Part shown: positions 46,936-56,910 of the stretch, in pieces
Layout: each line of letters begins with the position of its first letter
How positions within the stretch are numbered: the first letter of the stretch is position 1
Assembly: GCF_018223345.1 (NCBI RefSeq)
Contig: NZ_CP073587.1
Span: 841,001 to 905,000, forward strand
Source of the DNA: Shewanella yunxiaonensis
Lineage (GTDB): Bacteria > Pseudomonadota > Gammaproteobacteria > Enterobacterales > Shewanellaceae
Reading direction: 5' to 3'
Length of the DNA stretch: 64,000 nucleotides
Notes under the pieces: model-generated
What the model saw: only the letters and a program-made list of their open reading frames with translations
Told to the model about the DNA's origin: nothing
Databases searched by the model: none
Translations under genes and position numbers: made by a program

Positions 46936-48507
46936 ATGCGGGTATTGATGCTGGCTGCAGAAAATGCAGCGCTTAAGGGTGCCAAAGTCGGTGGAATGGC
47001 GGATGTCTTGCGCGATCTGGCGCCTGCGTTGCAGCCCCATGGGGTTGCGGTAGACATGATTATGCCGGATTACGGTTTCCTCGCCAGGGAACAACAAGCG
47101 GCGTTTGTCTGTGACTTTGTGGTGCCTTTCGATAGTGGTCATTATCCGCTGAAACTCTATCGTCTCGCCAATCCATTACAACCCGAGGTGTGGATCTATC
47201 TGCTGGCACACGAGATGTTTGTCGCGCCTGGTCACGCCATCTATACCCAAGATAGTCCGGGGCGGCCGTTTGCATCAGATGCCAGCAAATTTGCGTTATT
47301 TTGTACCGCAGTGGCTACCTTGCTCTGTAGTGGCTTAATCGCCTTGCCGGATCGCTTGCATCTGCATGACTGGCATTGTGGCTTTTTCGCGATGCTGCGA
47401 GCATTTGAACCGGCCTACACCCAACTGCAACAAATCCCCACTATTCTGAGCATTCACAATCTGGCGATGCAGGGCATTCGCCCATTGGAAGGGGATATTT
47501 CCTCGTTACGCGCCTGGTTTCCTGGCATGGCGAATCTCAGTCACAAACGTCTTGCTGCGGCACTAGACCCACGTTATCCGGATTGTGTTAATCCGTTGCG
47601 AGCGGCAATTAATCTTTGTGATGCGGTGCATCTGGTATCTCCTGGCTATGCCGAGGAAGTATTACAACCCTCTCGGCCAGAGGAAGGCTTTTTTGGTGGT
47701 GAAGGATTAGAGCTGGATCTGCAACGGATACGGCGCGAAGGAAAGCTTTTTGGCATTCTGAACGGTTGTGATTATTCCGCTCCTGCACCGACAATTTCGC
47801 GTCAGCAGATACGCGACCAACTGAAAGATCTCGCGTATTTAGCACTACTGAGCAAACTTGGATACAGCGAATTTGTGCAGCCGTCGGAAATTATTGCGCA
47901 GATCCGCTTATCACAAAAAGGGTTACCGCAAGGATTCTTACTGACCTCTGTCGGACGACTCACCGATCAGAAAATGCTGCTGCTGCGCCAACCGTGGCAG
48001 GGGGGATTAGTGCTGGATGCCATCTTACAGCGACTGGCCGCCTGGAATGAAAATGCCCGCTTCTGGTTGCTGGGCAGTGGCGATGCAAGTTTGGCGCGAG
48101 AATTTAGTGAAGTGGCCGCACGTCACGATAATTTCTTGTTTATCAATGGCTATCATGAACAGCTTTCTGAAGCCTTGTATTACAGTGGCGATCTGTTCCT
48201 GATGCCCAGTTCCTTTGAACCCTGTGGCATCAGTCAAATGTTGGCGCTGAAAGCCGGACAGCCTTGTCTGGTACACGGAGTCGGTGGCCTGAAGGATACG
48301 GTAGCCGATGGTCACAACGGCTTTGTGTTTCACGGGCGCGATCTAGAGCAACAGAGTGCCGCATTGCTACAGACATTAGAGCGAGCGTTGACACTTTTTG
48401 GCACACCACATTGGCAGACATTGGTGAAGGCTGCCAGTGCCAGCCGGTTTGATTGGCATGCCAGCGCCGCTGAATATGTGGACAAGCTCTACAGTTCAGT
48501 CAATTAA
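46936..48507 (+). CDS. glgA: Glycogen synthase (ADP-glucose, GT5)
   Basis: Adds glucose from ADP-glucose to growing alpha-1,4-glucan. 523 residues, longer than E. coli GlgA (477). The N-terminal ADP-glucose loop KVGGMADVLRDLAPAL (Lys17-Gly-Gly), the LHLHDWHCGFFAML acceptor motif and the C-terminal PSSFEPCGISQMLALKAGQPCLVHGVGGLKDTVADG nucleotide-site block identify the family, but the last block departs from the E. coli form (PSRFEPCGLVQLYAMRYG), so this is a divergent Shewanella-type enzyme. AGGAAA precedes the ATG. Last gene of the glg series; no terminator is obvious before the next gene. Confidence 0.93.
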   Translation: MRVLMLAAENAALKGAKVGGMADVLRDLAPALQPHGVAVDMIMPDYGFLAREQQAAFVCDFVVPFDSGHYPLKLYRLANPLQPEVWIYLLAHEMFVAPGHAIYTQDSPGRPFASDASKFALFCTAVATLLCSGLIALPDRLHLHDWHCGFFAMLRAFEPAYTQLQQIPTILSIHNLAMQGIRPLEGDISSLRAWFPGMANLSHKRLAAALDPRYPDCVNPLRAAINLCDAVHLVSPGYAEEVLQPSRPEEGFFGGEGLELDLQRIRREGKLFGILNGCDYSAPAPTISRQQIRDQLKDLAYLALLSKLGYSEFVQPSEIIAQIRLSQKGLPQGFLLTSVGRLTDQKMLLLRQPWQGGLVLDAILQRLAAWNENARFWLLGSGDASLAREFSEVAARHDNFLFINGYHEQLSEALYYSGDLFLMPSSFEPCGISQMLALKAGQPCLVHGVGGLKDTVADGHNGFVFHGRDLEQQSAALLQTLERALTLFGTPHWQTLVKAASASRFDWHASAAEYVDKLYSSVN

Positions 48508-48584
48508 TCGAAGAAATTCAAAGGATTCTGCTAGACTGTGATCGGTTAAGCAGGGGTTTTTCTTTGGGGGCTATTGACGCTGTT

Positions 48585-51500
48585 ATGTTTCTTCCATTAG
48601 TGCAAAATGCCGCATTGTTGCTGGCATTGATCCTGATCTACGATGCGATCCCTCTGTATCGTAATGACAGCCGTTATCGGTTGTTATGGCAACTGCTGTC
48701 AGGTGCGCTGATCGGCGGGATCTGTATTGCCGTCATGTTAACGCCCTGGACCTTTAGTCCCGGTTTGATCTTTGACTGCCGCAGTGTGCTGTTGTGTGTG
48801 ACCGGGTTATTCTTTGGCGGCGTCCCTACCTTTATTGCCTGCGCTATCGCTTCCGCATTCCGGTTATATCTGGGGGGGGACGGTGCTGTTATCGGCATTG
48901 GTGTGATATGTACCAGTGGCTTGTTGGGGATTGCGTGGCGTAAATGGCGGAACTGGAATCGTCAGTCTCTGACTCACGTCAGTTATGTTGAGCTGATTAT
49001 CTTCTCGCTGATAGTGCATGTGTCGATGCTGCTGTGGATGCTGTTGTTACCGGCCACAATGGCAGTTGATGTCATTACCCGTATTGCGCCACCGGTGCTG
49101 ACGTTGTATCCACTGGTGACTGTACTAATGGGTAAGCTGTTATCTAACCGTTTAGAGCGGGAGCTTGCTCAGCAGCTGAAATTGCAGGATCAGTTTCTGT
49201 TCCGCTCGCAGTTCAACGTAGGCAACTATGGTATCTCGATCAGTTCGCCCGACCGCCGCTTCCTTAAAGTGAATCCTTATTTTTGTCAGATGCTCGGTTA
49301 CTCTGAAGCGGAGTTGCTGCATAAAACCTGGGATAGCCTGACGCATCGTGGCGATATAGATGAAAGTAATAAATATTTCAGAAGGATGCTGCGGGGCGAA
49401 ATAGAACGTTACGAGCTGGAAAAGCGCTTTATCAAGAAAAATGGTCAGCTGCTGTATACCCATATAACGGTGTCTTGCCAGCGCAGTTTTCATCAGGTGC
49501 AGTTGGTCATTGCCGGTTATATCGACATTACGGCAGCCAAAGAAGCGCAGCAGGCGCTGTCAGTCAGCCATGCTGAACTGGAGTTAGTGTTGGTCAGCAG
49601 TCGCCTCGGTTATTGGATGTGGGATTTGAGCCGCGACCAGGTCACTCATGATCAACAGACCGCTAATCTGCTGGGGTGTACCTTCGAGGAATTGAGCAAA
49701 GGCAAACATATCTGGCTCAATGCGATTGTTGACGAGGATCGTATTCAGACATTACGCGCGCTGGAACAACATATTGCCGGTAATACCACCGATTATCGTA
49801 ACGAATACCGCATACGCCGCACCGATGGTCAGCTCCGGTGGATCCGCGATGTCGGTAAAGTGATGGAATGGCGTGAAGGAGTGCCGCTAAAAGTCTGTGG
49901 CATCCACCAAGATATTACCGAGGATAAGCAGCGTGAAGCGTCGTTGAAACTGGCGGCATCCGTCTACGACAACAGCAGTGAGGCGATGAGTGTACTTAAT
50001 CGTCATGGCGAAATTATCAATATTAATCCAGCCTTTTGCGCGCTGACGGGTTACCGTGATGCAGATATTATCGGCAAAAAAATCAATCAGTTGAAAAGTG
50101 ATCGTTACTCAGCCACAGATTTTCATGCGATTAAAAAGGATCTGGGTAAGCAGCGGCGCTGGCAAGGCGAACTCTGGATAAAATGCCGTGACGGTAAGGA
50201 GATCATCACCTGGCTCACCATCAACACTATCGGTGGTAAAAAAGGCGAGCCACAACAATGGGTGGTGCTGTTCTCTGATATCACCGAGAAGAAACATTCC
50301 GAGCAGGTGATCTGGCACCAGGCCAATTACGATCCGCTGACCAGTCTACCGAACCGTCGGATGTTGCTAGAACAGCTGTATCATGAAATACAACGGGCAC
50401 ATCGCCGCGGCAGTAAGCTGGCACTGTTGTTTCTCGATCTTGATTTCTTTAAAGAGGTCAACGATACCCTCGGTCATGATATGGGCGATCAATTGTTGAT
50501 CCAGACAGCGGAACGATTGCGTACTTGTGTACGCGAATCAGATTTTGTCGCACGTCTTGGCGGTGATGAATTCACCATCATTCTCACCGATGCAGAAAGT
50601 TCACAGGGTATCGAACGTGTGGCAGCACAGATCCTCAGTAGTATCGCCGAACCCTATAAGTTGGGTGATGAAACGGCTTACATCAGTGTCAGTATTGGCA
50701 TTACCTTGTATCCCGATGATGGTGAAGCTGAAGATGTGCTGTTAAAACATGCCGATCAGGCAATGTATGCCGCCAAGAACCAGGGACGCAATCGTTACCA
50801 TTACTTCACTGAATCAATGCAGCAGCAGGCACATTACCGTATGCGGTTGATCCAGGACCTACGTCAGGCGGTGGAGAGCAGTGCCTTTGAACTTAACTAC
50901 CAACCTATCGTTGAACTTAGCAGCGGTAAAATCACTAAAGCTGAAGCACTGATCCGTTGGTACCACCCGCAACGAGGTCAGGTGCCACCCGCGCAATTCA
51001 TCCCGATAGCAGAGGATACCGGTTTGATTTTTCCGATTGGAAACTGGGTATTTCAGCAGGCAGTGAAGCAGAGCGCCGATTGGCGCGAGCGCCTGGGTGT
51101 GGAAATCCAGATCAGTGTCAACAAGTCGCCGGTGCAGTTTCGCGATGAAGGTGTGCGTTTTCAGGAGTGGCTACAAACCCTGCAGCAGCTTCCCGGGGGG
51201 GGCATCTGTATTGAAATCACTGAAGGGCTGTTGCTGGATACCAATATAGCGGTATCTGAGAAGCTACTTTCATACCGTGATGCTGGGGTGCAGGTGTCGT
51301 TGGATGATTTTGGGACCGGCTACTCCTCTCTGGCCTATCTGAAAAAATTTGATATTGATTATCTAAAAATAGATCAATCATTTACCAAAAATATCGATGT
51401 TGATGCCAGCAATCAGACCCTGTGCGAAGCGATTATCGTTATGGCGCATAAATTGGGTATGAAAGTGATTGCCGAAGGGGTGGAAACTCAGCAGCAAGCC

Positions 51501-51617
51501 GAGATCCTAAAACGGATCCATTGTGACTATGCCCAAGGCTATTTTTACTCAAGACCGGTATCTAGCAGCGAATTCGAGCAACGCTTCCTGGACGCCAAAC
51601 GCCCGTCAACAGACTGA
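48585..51617 (+). CDS. Multi-domain sensor GGDEF-EAL protein (5TM-PAS-GGDEF-EAL)
   Basis: About 1010 residues. An N-terminal 5TM/LytS-like membrane domain (about 1-190, several hydrophobic helices) is followed by three PAS-like domains (for example ISSPDRRFLKVNPYFCQMLGY, LGYWMWDLSRDQVTHDQ and SVLNRHGEIININPAFCALTGY), a GGDEF domain with intact GGDEF at 659-663, and an EAL domain with EAL at 787-789 plus SVNKSPVQF, DDFGTGYSS, LKIDQSF and AEGVET. Both c-di-GMP active sites look functional. The start is uncertain: ATG 48585 has no close ribosome site, while an in-frame TTG at 48564 follows AGGGG. It lies 77 nt after glgA on the same strand. Confidence 0.9.
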   Translation: MFLPLVQNAALLLALILIYDAIPLYRNDSRYRLLWQLLSGALIGGICIAVMLTPWTFSPGLIFDCRSVLLCVTGLFFGGVPTFIACAIASAFRLYLGGDGAVIGIGVICTSGLLGIAWRKWRNWNRQSLTHVSYVELIIFSLIVHVSMLLWMLLLPATMAVDVITRIAPPVLTLYPLVTVLMGKLLSNRLERELAQQLKLQDQFLFRSQFNVGNYGISISSPDRRFLKVNPYFCQMLGYSEAELLHKTWDSLTHRGDIDESNKYFRRMLRGEIERYELEKRFIKKNGQLLYTHITVSCQRSFHQVQLVIAGYIDITAAKEAQQALSVSHAELELVLVSSRLGYWMWDLSRDQVTHDQQTANLLGCTFEELSKGKHIWLNAIVDEDRIQTLRALEQHIAGNTTDYRNEYRIRRTDGQLRWIRDVGKVMEWREGVPLKVCGIHQDITEDKQREASLKLAASVYDNSSEAMSVLNRHGEIININPAFCALTGYRDADIIGKKINQLKSDRYSATDFHAIKKDLGKQRRWQGELWIKCRDGKEIITWLTINTIGGKKGEPQQWVVLFSDITEKKHSEQVIWHQANYDPLTSLPNRRMLLEQLYHEIQRAHRRGSKLALLFLDLDFFKEVNDTLGHDMGDQLLIQTAERLRTCVRESDFVARLGGDEFTIILTDAESSQGIERVAAQILSSIAEPYKLGDETAYISVSIGITLYPDDGEAEDVLLKHADQAMYAAKNQGRNRYHYFTESMQQQAHYRMRLIQDLRQAVESSAFELNYQPIVELSSGKITKAEALIRWYHPQRGQVPPAQFIPIAEDTGLIFPIGNWVFQQAVKQSADWRERLGVEIQISVNKSPVQFRDEGVRFQEWLQTLQQLPGGGICIEITEGLLLDTNIAVSEKLLSYRDAGVQVSLDDFGTGYSSLAYLKKFDIDYLKIDQSFTKNIDVDASNQTLCEAIIVMAHKLGMKVIAEGVETQQQAEILKRIHCDYAQGYFYSRPVSSSEFEQRFLDAKRPSTD

Positions 51618-51669
51618 GCGCGCCAGCCATTAACCCTGTATACTGCGTTTTTTGACAACGAGCCTGACT

Positions 51670-52917
51670 ATGCTGTTTTCTGAAACTTCTCTGCCTTCTC
51701 AAATACTCAAAGCGGTCGCTGACTATGGCTATCAGCACTTAACACCGGTGCAGCAACAAGTGTTGCCAGCGGCTTTGGCCGGGAAGGATCTGCTGGTGTC
51801 AGCACAAACCGGCAGTGGTAAAACCGCTGCCTTTGGTTTGCCAATCGTTGCCAGGCTCAGTACCAATCCGCAACCACATAGTTCTGCTGCCCCTCAAGCA
51901 TTAATTCTTACGCCAACACGTGAGTTAGCGCAGCAACTGGCGACTCATATTACCGCCTTTGCGGCCGGTAGCGAGTTACGGATTGTGGCGGTATATGGTG
52001 GCGCGAACTTCCGGCCGCAGCGGCAACGGTTACAACAGGGCGTTGATGTGTTGGTCGCCACTCCGGGACGGCTGTTTGACCATCTCAGTCAGGATTATCT
52101 CAATCTGAGTCAGCTACAGTTTCTGGTGCTGGACGAAGCTGATCGCATGCTGGATCTGGGATTTATCAAAGATATCCAGCGGTTGCAGAAATGGTTACCC
52201 AGCAAGCGCCAGACCATGCTGTTTTCGGCAACCTTTCCAGACTCCGTGCGTAACTTAGGGCAGCAACTCACCCAACAGGCATTGTGGGTTGAATTGCCGC
52301 ATAGTGCCGAACAGGGAAACATTCAGCAGCAGGTATTGTTGGTCGCCAAGCAGCGCAAAGCGGAATTGTTAGCGGAGTTAGTCGGCAAAAATAATTGGCA
52401 GCAAATCTTGGTGTTTGTTAATACCAAGGACGCTGCCAGCCGTTTGGGCGAAGAGCTCTCCCTCGATGGTATTAGCAACGCCGTGTTTCACGGTGATAAA
52501 ACTCAGGGCGCTCGCAACCGTGCCTTAGCGGATTTTGCTGAAGGCCGTATTCGGGTGCTGGTGGCGACCGATGTTGCCGCCCGTGGCTTGGATATTCCGG
52601 CGCTGCCAAGGGTGATCAATTTTGAATTGCCCCCAGAGTCTGAGGATTATGTGCATCGTATCGGGCGAACTGGGCGTGCGGGGTTGGATGGTGAAGCCTA
52701 TACCCTCATAAGTCCGCAGGAATTATCGCAACTACAAGCCCTTCAGCAGGAACTTAAGCTTTCAATCCCGCAACTAACCCCTGCCGGATACGAAACCACC
52801 GCCGCATTGCCAGAGCGTTATCGCAGTGCAGTGACAACTCCGAAAGCTGCCACAAAAAGCCGCTCCCGCTTCCAGGCCGCTGCGCGCAGCAATAAAGCCA
52901 ATCACCATCGACGTTGA
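51670..52917 (+). CDS. DEAD-box ATP-dependent RNA helicase (RhlE/SrmB-like)
   Basis: Superfamily 2 RNA helicase, 415 residues. Motifs in order: Q-motif (YGYQHLTPVQQQVLPAAL), I (AQTGSGKT), Ia (PTRELAQQL), Ib (TPGRL), II (VLDEADRMLDLGF), III (SAT), IV-VI through VATDVAARGLDIPALPRVINFELP and HRIGRTGRAG. A short basic C-terminal tail (TKSRSRFQAAARSNKANHHRR) replaces the long RNA-binding extensions of DeaD or DbpA, so the subgroup is close to RhlE or SrmB. ATG 51670 is used; a TTG at 51652 is in frame. Probable role in RNA remodelling or ribosome assembly. Confidence 0.93.
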   Translation: MLFSETSLPSQILKAVADYGYQHLTPVQQQVLPAALAGKDLLVSAQTGSGKTAAFGLPIVARLSTNPQPHSSAAPQALILTPTRELAQQLATHITAFAAGSELRIVAVYGGANFRPQRQRLQQGVDVLVATPGRLFDHLSQDYLNLSQLQFLVLDEADRMLDLGFIKDIQRLQKWLPSKRQTMLFSATFPDSVRNLGQQLTQQALWVELPHSAEQGNIQQQVLLVAKQRKAELLAELVGKNNWQQILVFVNTKDAASRLGEELSLDGISNAVFHGDKTQGARNRALADFAEGRIRVLVATDVAARGLDIPALPRVINFELPPESEDYVHRIGRTGRAGLDGEAYTLISPQELSQLQALQQELKLSIPQLTPAGYETTAALPERYRSAVTTPKAATKSRSRFQAAARSNKANHHRR

Positions 52918-52986
52918 TAACAGGTGTGGCTGAACCGAGATTTGGGTACACTTGGCGCTCAGATTTCTGTCCTGCTGAATGTTGCT

Positions 52987-54003
52987 ATGATTGTTGCCGC
53001 TGTTCCGACCCATGTGATTACCGGTTTTCTTGGTTCAGGTAAAACGACCTTTATCAAAGCGCTGTTACAGGCGAAACCCGTCGCTGAAACCTGGGCGGTG
53101 CTGGTGAATGAGTTCGGTGAAATTGGTATCGATGCCAGCCTGATGGGAAGCCGCCAAGATGTAGTGATCCGCGAAGTTGCTGGGGGCTGTATCTGCTGCG
53201 CCGCTGGCGTGCCGCTGCAAGTCGCAGTGACGCAGTTATTGGCGAAGGCAAAACCGCAGCGACTGTTGATTGAACCGACCGGTCTCGGTCATCCGCTGCA
53301 AATCATCCGCACCTTACAGTCTGAAGTCTTCGCGCAATCCATTCGCCTGCTGTCTTCTGTATGCCTGTTGGACCCGCGTAAACTGGCAGATAACCGCTAT
53401 CTCACGAATGACACATTCGTATCGCAGTTAGCCAGTGCCGATATTTTGCTGGCATCCAAGGCCGATCTTTGGCAGCAACAGGTCGAAGTACAACAGCAAT
53501 TACAGCAATTTGTTACCGACCGAGATCTCAATCAGCCACTGCTGCAATGGTCGCAGCAGCAACCGCTTCCGCAGGCGTTGTGGTCATTACTGCAGCATCC
53601 AGCAGGCGTTACAACCGCTAACCGAAAAGTAAATGCTTTACTGCAACCAACGCCTGATTACACCTCTGCTGACAATGCAGCGGTGCCATTTAATGCGCAA
53701 GGCTTTGTGTTTAAGGCTCATCAGGATGCCCACGCCTACAGCTACGGTTGGAAATTCAGCCCACAATGGGTATTCGATTTAGCGCCATTGGTGCAATGGA
53801 TTAGCAGCCAGCAACTGCTGAGACTCAAGGCGGTGATGATCACCACTGACGGTATTGCCGCGTTCAACATGCTGGATGGTGAACTCAGTTTCGAAGAGCT
53901 GGATGAGGCGATGGACTCGCGCCTGGAGCTGATTAGTCAGCAGCCTTTGGATGCGCTTGCCATTGAACAACAGTTATTGTCTTTGGGTCGCATGGAGCTT
54001 TAA
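52987..54003 (+). CDS. COG0523/CobW-family GTP-binding metallochaperone (YjiA-like)
   Basis: G3E-family P-loop GTPase, 338 residues. GFLGSGKTT (13-21, Walker A), VLVNEFGEIGIDASL, the metal motif GGCICC (Cys68, Cys70, Cys71), LIEPTGLGHPLQII and a Lys-Ala-Asp guanine-specificity motif (ASKADLW) are followed by a CobW C-terminal domain. ATG 52987 is chosen directly before the P-loop strand; ribosome site weak. Family members deliver Zn, Co or Ni to client enzymes, but the neighbours (helicase, MATE pump) give no client and no Zur site was seen. The stop overlaps the next start by one base (TAATG). Confidence 0.92.
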   Translation: MIVAAVPTHVITGFLGSGKTTFIKALLQAKPVAETWAVLVNEFGEIGIDASLMGSRQDVVIREVAGGCICCAAGVPLQVAVTQLLAKAKPQRLLIEPTGLGHPLQIIRTLQSEVFAQSIRLLSSVCLLDPRKLADNRYLTNDTFVSQLASADILLASKADLWQQQVEVQQQLQQFVTDRDLNQPLLQWSQQQPLPQALWSLLQHPAGVTTANRKVNALLQPTPDYTSADNAAVPFNAQGFVFKAHQDAHAYSYGWKFSPQWVFDLAPLVQWISSQQLLRLKAVMITTDGIAAFNMLDGELSFEELDEAMDSRLELISQQPLDALAIEQQLLSLGRMEL

Positions 54004-55358
54004 TGACAACCAGCATTCAAAGCGGTACTGCGGCGGATCTGGCACTGATGGAGATGCCGATCCCGCGCTTGTTCTGGCGCTATGCGGTGCCAACTATTGC
54101 GGCAATGCTGGCAACCGGCATTTATGTAACCATCGATGGCATGTTTATCGGTCATTACCTTGGGGCTGATGGCCTTGCCGGTATCACCCTCGCATATCCG
54201 GTCGGCGCCATCCTCTACGCATTGGGAACCCTGATTGGCATGGGCGGTGCCGCTCAGGTGTCGTTATTATTGGGACAAGGTAAAGTCACTGATGCCCGCC
54301 AGGTCGTGGGTAACAGTTTTACGCTGGCACTGATTTGTGGTGTCACGCTGGCAATTGCAGGCACCTTGTTGAGTGAACCGATACTGCAACTGTTAGGCGC
54401 CAACGGACAAGTGCTGGCTTACGCCCGTAATTATCTGTTCTGGTATTTTGCCTTGGGGACGCTGCCCATATTGGCGACAACCTTCGGCGCCATGCTGCGT
54501 AATGACGGACATCCCGGGATCGTTACGCTGATTTTAATTTTCGGCGGTATCCTCAATACTTTCCTCGATTGGTTGTTCATCGTGGTGTTGCCGTTCGGGT
54601 TAGCCGGAGCTGCCATCGCCACCATGTTGTCTCACGGTATGACTGCAGCGTTTTGCTTACGGCATTTCTTCTGCTCGCGCACCCGCTTGCAACTAAATCT
54701 ACAGCAGATGCGCTTGCACTGGCACCATGTAAAAGGCATTTGTCGTCTGGGTCTGTCCAGCATGCTGATGAGTCTTTACTTGTCGGTGGTCCTGACGCTG
54801 CATAACATCGCTATCTTATGGCAAGGCACCGAACTGCACCTCGCTGCCTATGGTGTCATCGGCTATACCGAAGCGATGTTCTATCTCATTTTTGAAGGCA
54901 TTGCGCTTGGTACCCAACCTATCCTCAGCTTCAACACCGGCGCCCGGCAGCCACAGCGAGTACGGCAGGCGGCTAAGTTAGCCTTCACGGTCACCCTTGT
55001 TACAGCGCTGATTGGCTGGCTGATTGTCTACGGTAAACCACTGTGGATGTTATGGTTATTTGCCGGCGATAACCCGCAATTAGCGCCAGTGGCAATTGCG
55101 GGTATGCATCTGTATTTCTGGGGTTTACCCTTTGAAGGTATGGTGCTGGTGGGCGCGAGTCTGTTTCAGGCGATCAATCGCCCTAAAGAAGCGGCAATGC
55201 TGACCGGCAGTAAAATTTTACTGGTGGCCTCGTTGTTGTGGTTGTTGGGTGCATTGCTGGGCATCACTGGTGTGTGGATTTCATTATCCTGCTGCAGTTC
55301 ATTATTGTGCGTGTGGATGTTTCGCACGTTAAAGCGGCTGGATAAAGCCAGTAACTAA
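54003..55358 (+). CDS. MATE-family efflux transporter
   Basis: Inner-membrane cation/drug antiporter, 451 residues with about 12 hydrophobic helices in two pseudo-repeats. Typical features are the N-terminal PRLFWRYAVPTIAAMLATGIYVTIDGMFIGHYLGADGLAGI block and LGTQPILSFNTGARQPQRVRQAAKLAF at the start of the second half. It begins one base inside the COG0523 stop, so the two are probably co-translated; whether the pump and metallochaperone are functionally linked is unknown. Substrate not predictable. Confidence 0.92.
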   Translation: MTTSIQSGTAADLALMEMPIPRLFWRYAVPTIAAMLATGIYVTIDGMFIGHYLGADGLAGITLAYPVGAILYALGTLIGMGGAAQVSLLLGQGKVTDARQVVGNSFTLALICGVTLAIAGTLLSEPILQLLGANGQVLAYARNYLFWYFALGTLPILATTFGAMLRNDGHPGIVTLILIFGGILNTFLDWLFIVVLPFGLAGAAIATMLSHGMTAAFCLRHFFCSRTRLQLNLQQMRLHWHHVKGICRLGLSSMLMSLYLSVVLTLHNIAILWQGTELHLAAYGVIGYTEAMFYLIFEGIALGTQPILSFNTGARQPQRVRQAAKLAFTVTLVTALIGWLIVYGKPLWMLWLFAGDNPQLAPVAIAGMHLYFWGLPFEGMVLVGASLFQAINRPKEAAMLTGSKILLVASLLWLLGALLGITGVWISLSCCSSLLCVWMFRTLKRLDKASN

Positions 55359-55472
55359 CACTATCTGTTTGTTTTAATAAAAATTAATAAAAGCTTCGCT
55401 AAAGAAGCAATTATCAAATTAGCGGTTTTATGATATGTATAAGGTCGCTTTTGGCTGGTGTCGGAGGGTGAT

Positions 55473-56759
55473 GTGGCCACAAAAAGAATCGTGATCGTCG
55501 GCGGTGGTGCTGGTGGATTAGCGCTGGCGTCTAAGTTGGGTCGTAAATTGGGCCTGAGCGGTAAAGCCGAGATCTGTCTGGTGGATAAGAGTCCGGTCCA
55601 CATCTGGAAACCCAAGTTACATGAAGTAGCGGTTGGCGTCATCGATCAATCCATTGAAGGCTTACTCTACCGCGACCACGGACTCAAAAACGGTTACCGT
55701 TTCCTGCGCGGTGAAATCATCGGCTGCGATCCACAACAGAAAGAGATCACCTTATCGAAGGTCGCCAATAAACAGGGAGAGGAACTGCTCGGCGAACGGC
55801 ACGTAAAATATGACTGTCTGGTGCTGGCGATTGGCAGTGTTTCCAACAGCTTTAATACCCCAGGCGCTGAACAACACTGTATTTTCCTCGACAATCTGGA
55901 AAGCGCTAATCTGTTCCACCAAAAGTTGCTCGACAATCTGTTACTGCTGGATGAAACCAATGAAAAGCTCAGCATTGGTATTGTTGGCGCGGGTGCCACC
56001 GGTGTCGAATTGGCGGCTGAGCTTTATCATGTGTTGGAATCGGTAAAAGATTTCGGCTACCTCAATATCGATAAGTCTCATTTGGAAATTCACTTGATTG
56101 AAGCCGCGCAACGTATTTTGCCCGCCTTACCGGACAAAGTAAGCGGTGGTGCGCAGTCGGTTCTGGATCATATCGGTGTGCGTCTGCACATCGGCGTACA
56201 GGTAAAAGAGGTAACTAAAGAAGGCTTTGTGACTCAGGACGGGATAATTCCCGCCGGTCTGAAAGTCTGGGCCGCAGGTGTTAAAGGGCCAGATTTATTG
56301 AAGCAGTTCACCGATTTGCCAATCAATAATCGTAACCAGGTAGAAGTTGACGCCTGTATGCGAGTCAAAGGTCAGGAATACATCTACGCTCTTGGTGATT
56401 GCGCTGCGATGGTTACGGATAATGGTAAAGCCGTGCCCCCAAGAGCGCAGGCCGCGGCGCAGATGGCCGATACCCTCTATAAAAATCTGGTTAACCGTTT
56501 AGAGGGTAAAGCGGAATTACCGTTTCGTTATCACGACTATGGTTCGCTGGTGTCATTGAGCCGCTTTTCTGCGGTGGGCAACCTCATGGGCAATCTGCGT
56601 TCGCGTTCGTTGTTCATCGAAGGATATATCGCGCGCATCATGTATATGTCGTTATATCAGCGCCATCTGGCAAGCCTGTATGGCTGGTTTTCTGCATTGG
56701 TTTACCGATTCGCCCAGCGATTGCTTAAATGGCATCGGCCAAAACTTAAACTTCACTAA
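55473..56759 (+). CDS. NDH-2-like NAD(P)H dehydrogenase (FAD-dependent)
   Basis: Pyridine nucleotide-disulfide oxidoreductase fold, 428 residues from GTG 55473 (MATKRIVIVGGGAGG). GGAGGG 5-10 bases before that GTG supports it over the GTG at 55458. Two dinucleotide-binding motifs are present: FAD GGGAGGLALASKLG at the N-terminus and NAD(P)H GIVGAGATGVELAAEL in the middle, with the second FAD motif YALGDCAAM. The C-terminal amphipathic region (GYIARIMYMSLYQRHLASLYGWFSALVYRFAQRLLKW) suits monotopic membrane binding as in type II NADH:quinone oxidoreductases. Likely ndh, but paralogues of this fold make the symbol uncertain. Confidence 0.9.
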   Translation: MATKRIVIVGGGAGGLALASKLGRKLGLSGKAEICLVDKSPVHIWKPKLHEVAVGVIDQSIEGLLYRDHGLKNGYRFLRGEIIGCDPQQKEITLSKVANKQGEELLGERHVKYDCLVLAIGSVSNSFNTPGAEQHCIFLDNLESANLFHQKLLDNLLLLDETNEKLSIGIVGAGATGVELAAELYHVLESVKDFGYLNIDKSHLEIHLIEAAQRILPALPDKVSGGAQSVLDHIGVRLHIGVQVKEVTKEGFVTQDGIIPAGLKVWAAGVKGPDLLKQFTDLPINNRNQVEVDACMRVKGQEYIYALGDCAAMVTDNGKAVPPRAQAAAQMADTLYKNLVNRLEGKAELPFRYHDYGSLVSLSRFSAVGNLMGNLRSRSLFIEGYIARIMYMSLYQRHLASLYGWFSALVYRFAQRLLKWHRPKLKLH

Positions 56760-56910
56760 GCAACTGGTGAAAATCCCGGCAGTTGTGTCACGTTTGCGAT
56801 GGTTACGGTTTTTTATCAGATAGTAAACAGGGTATAACTAGTACAAGGGAAGCAGTTTCCTTTCAATTTTTTAACATAATTTTAAAGTAAGAGCCCTCAA
56901 GGAGCTTTCG

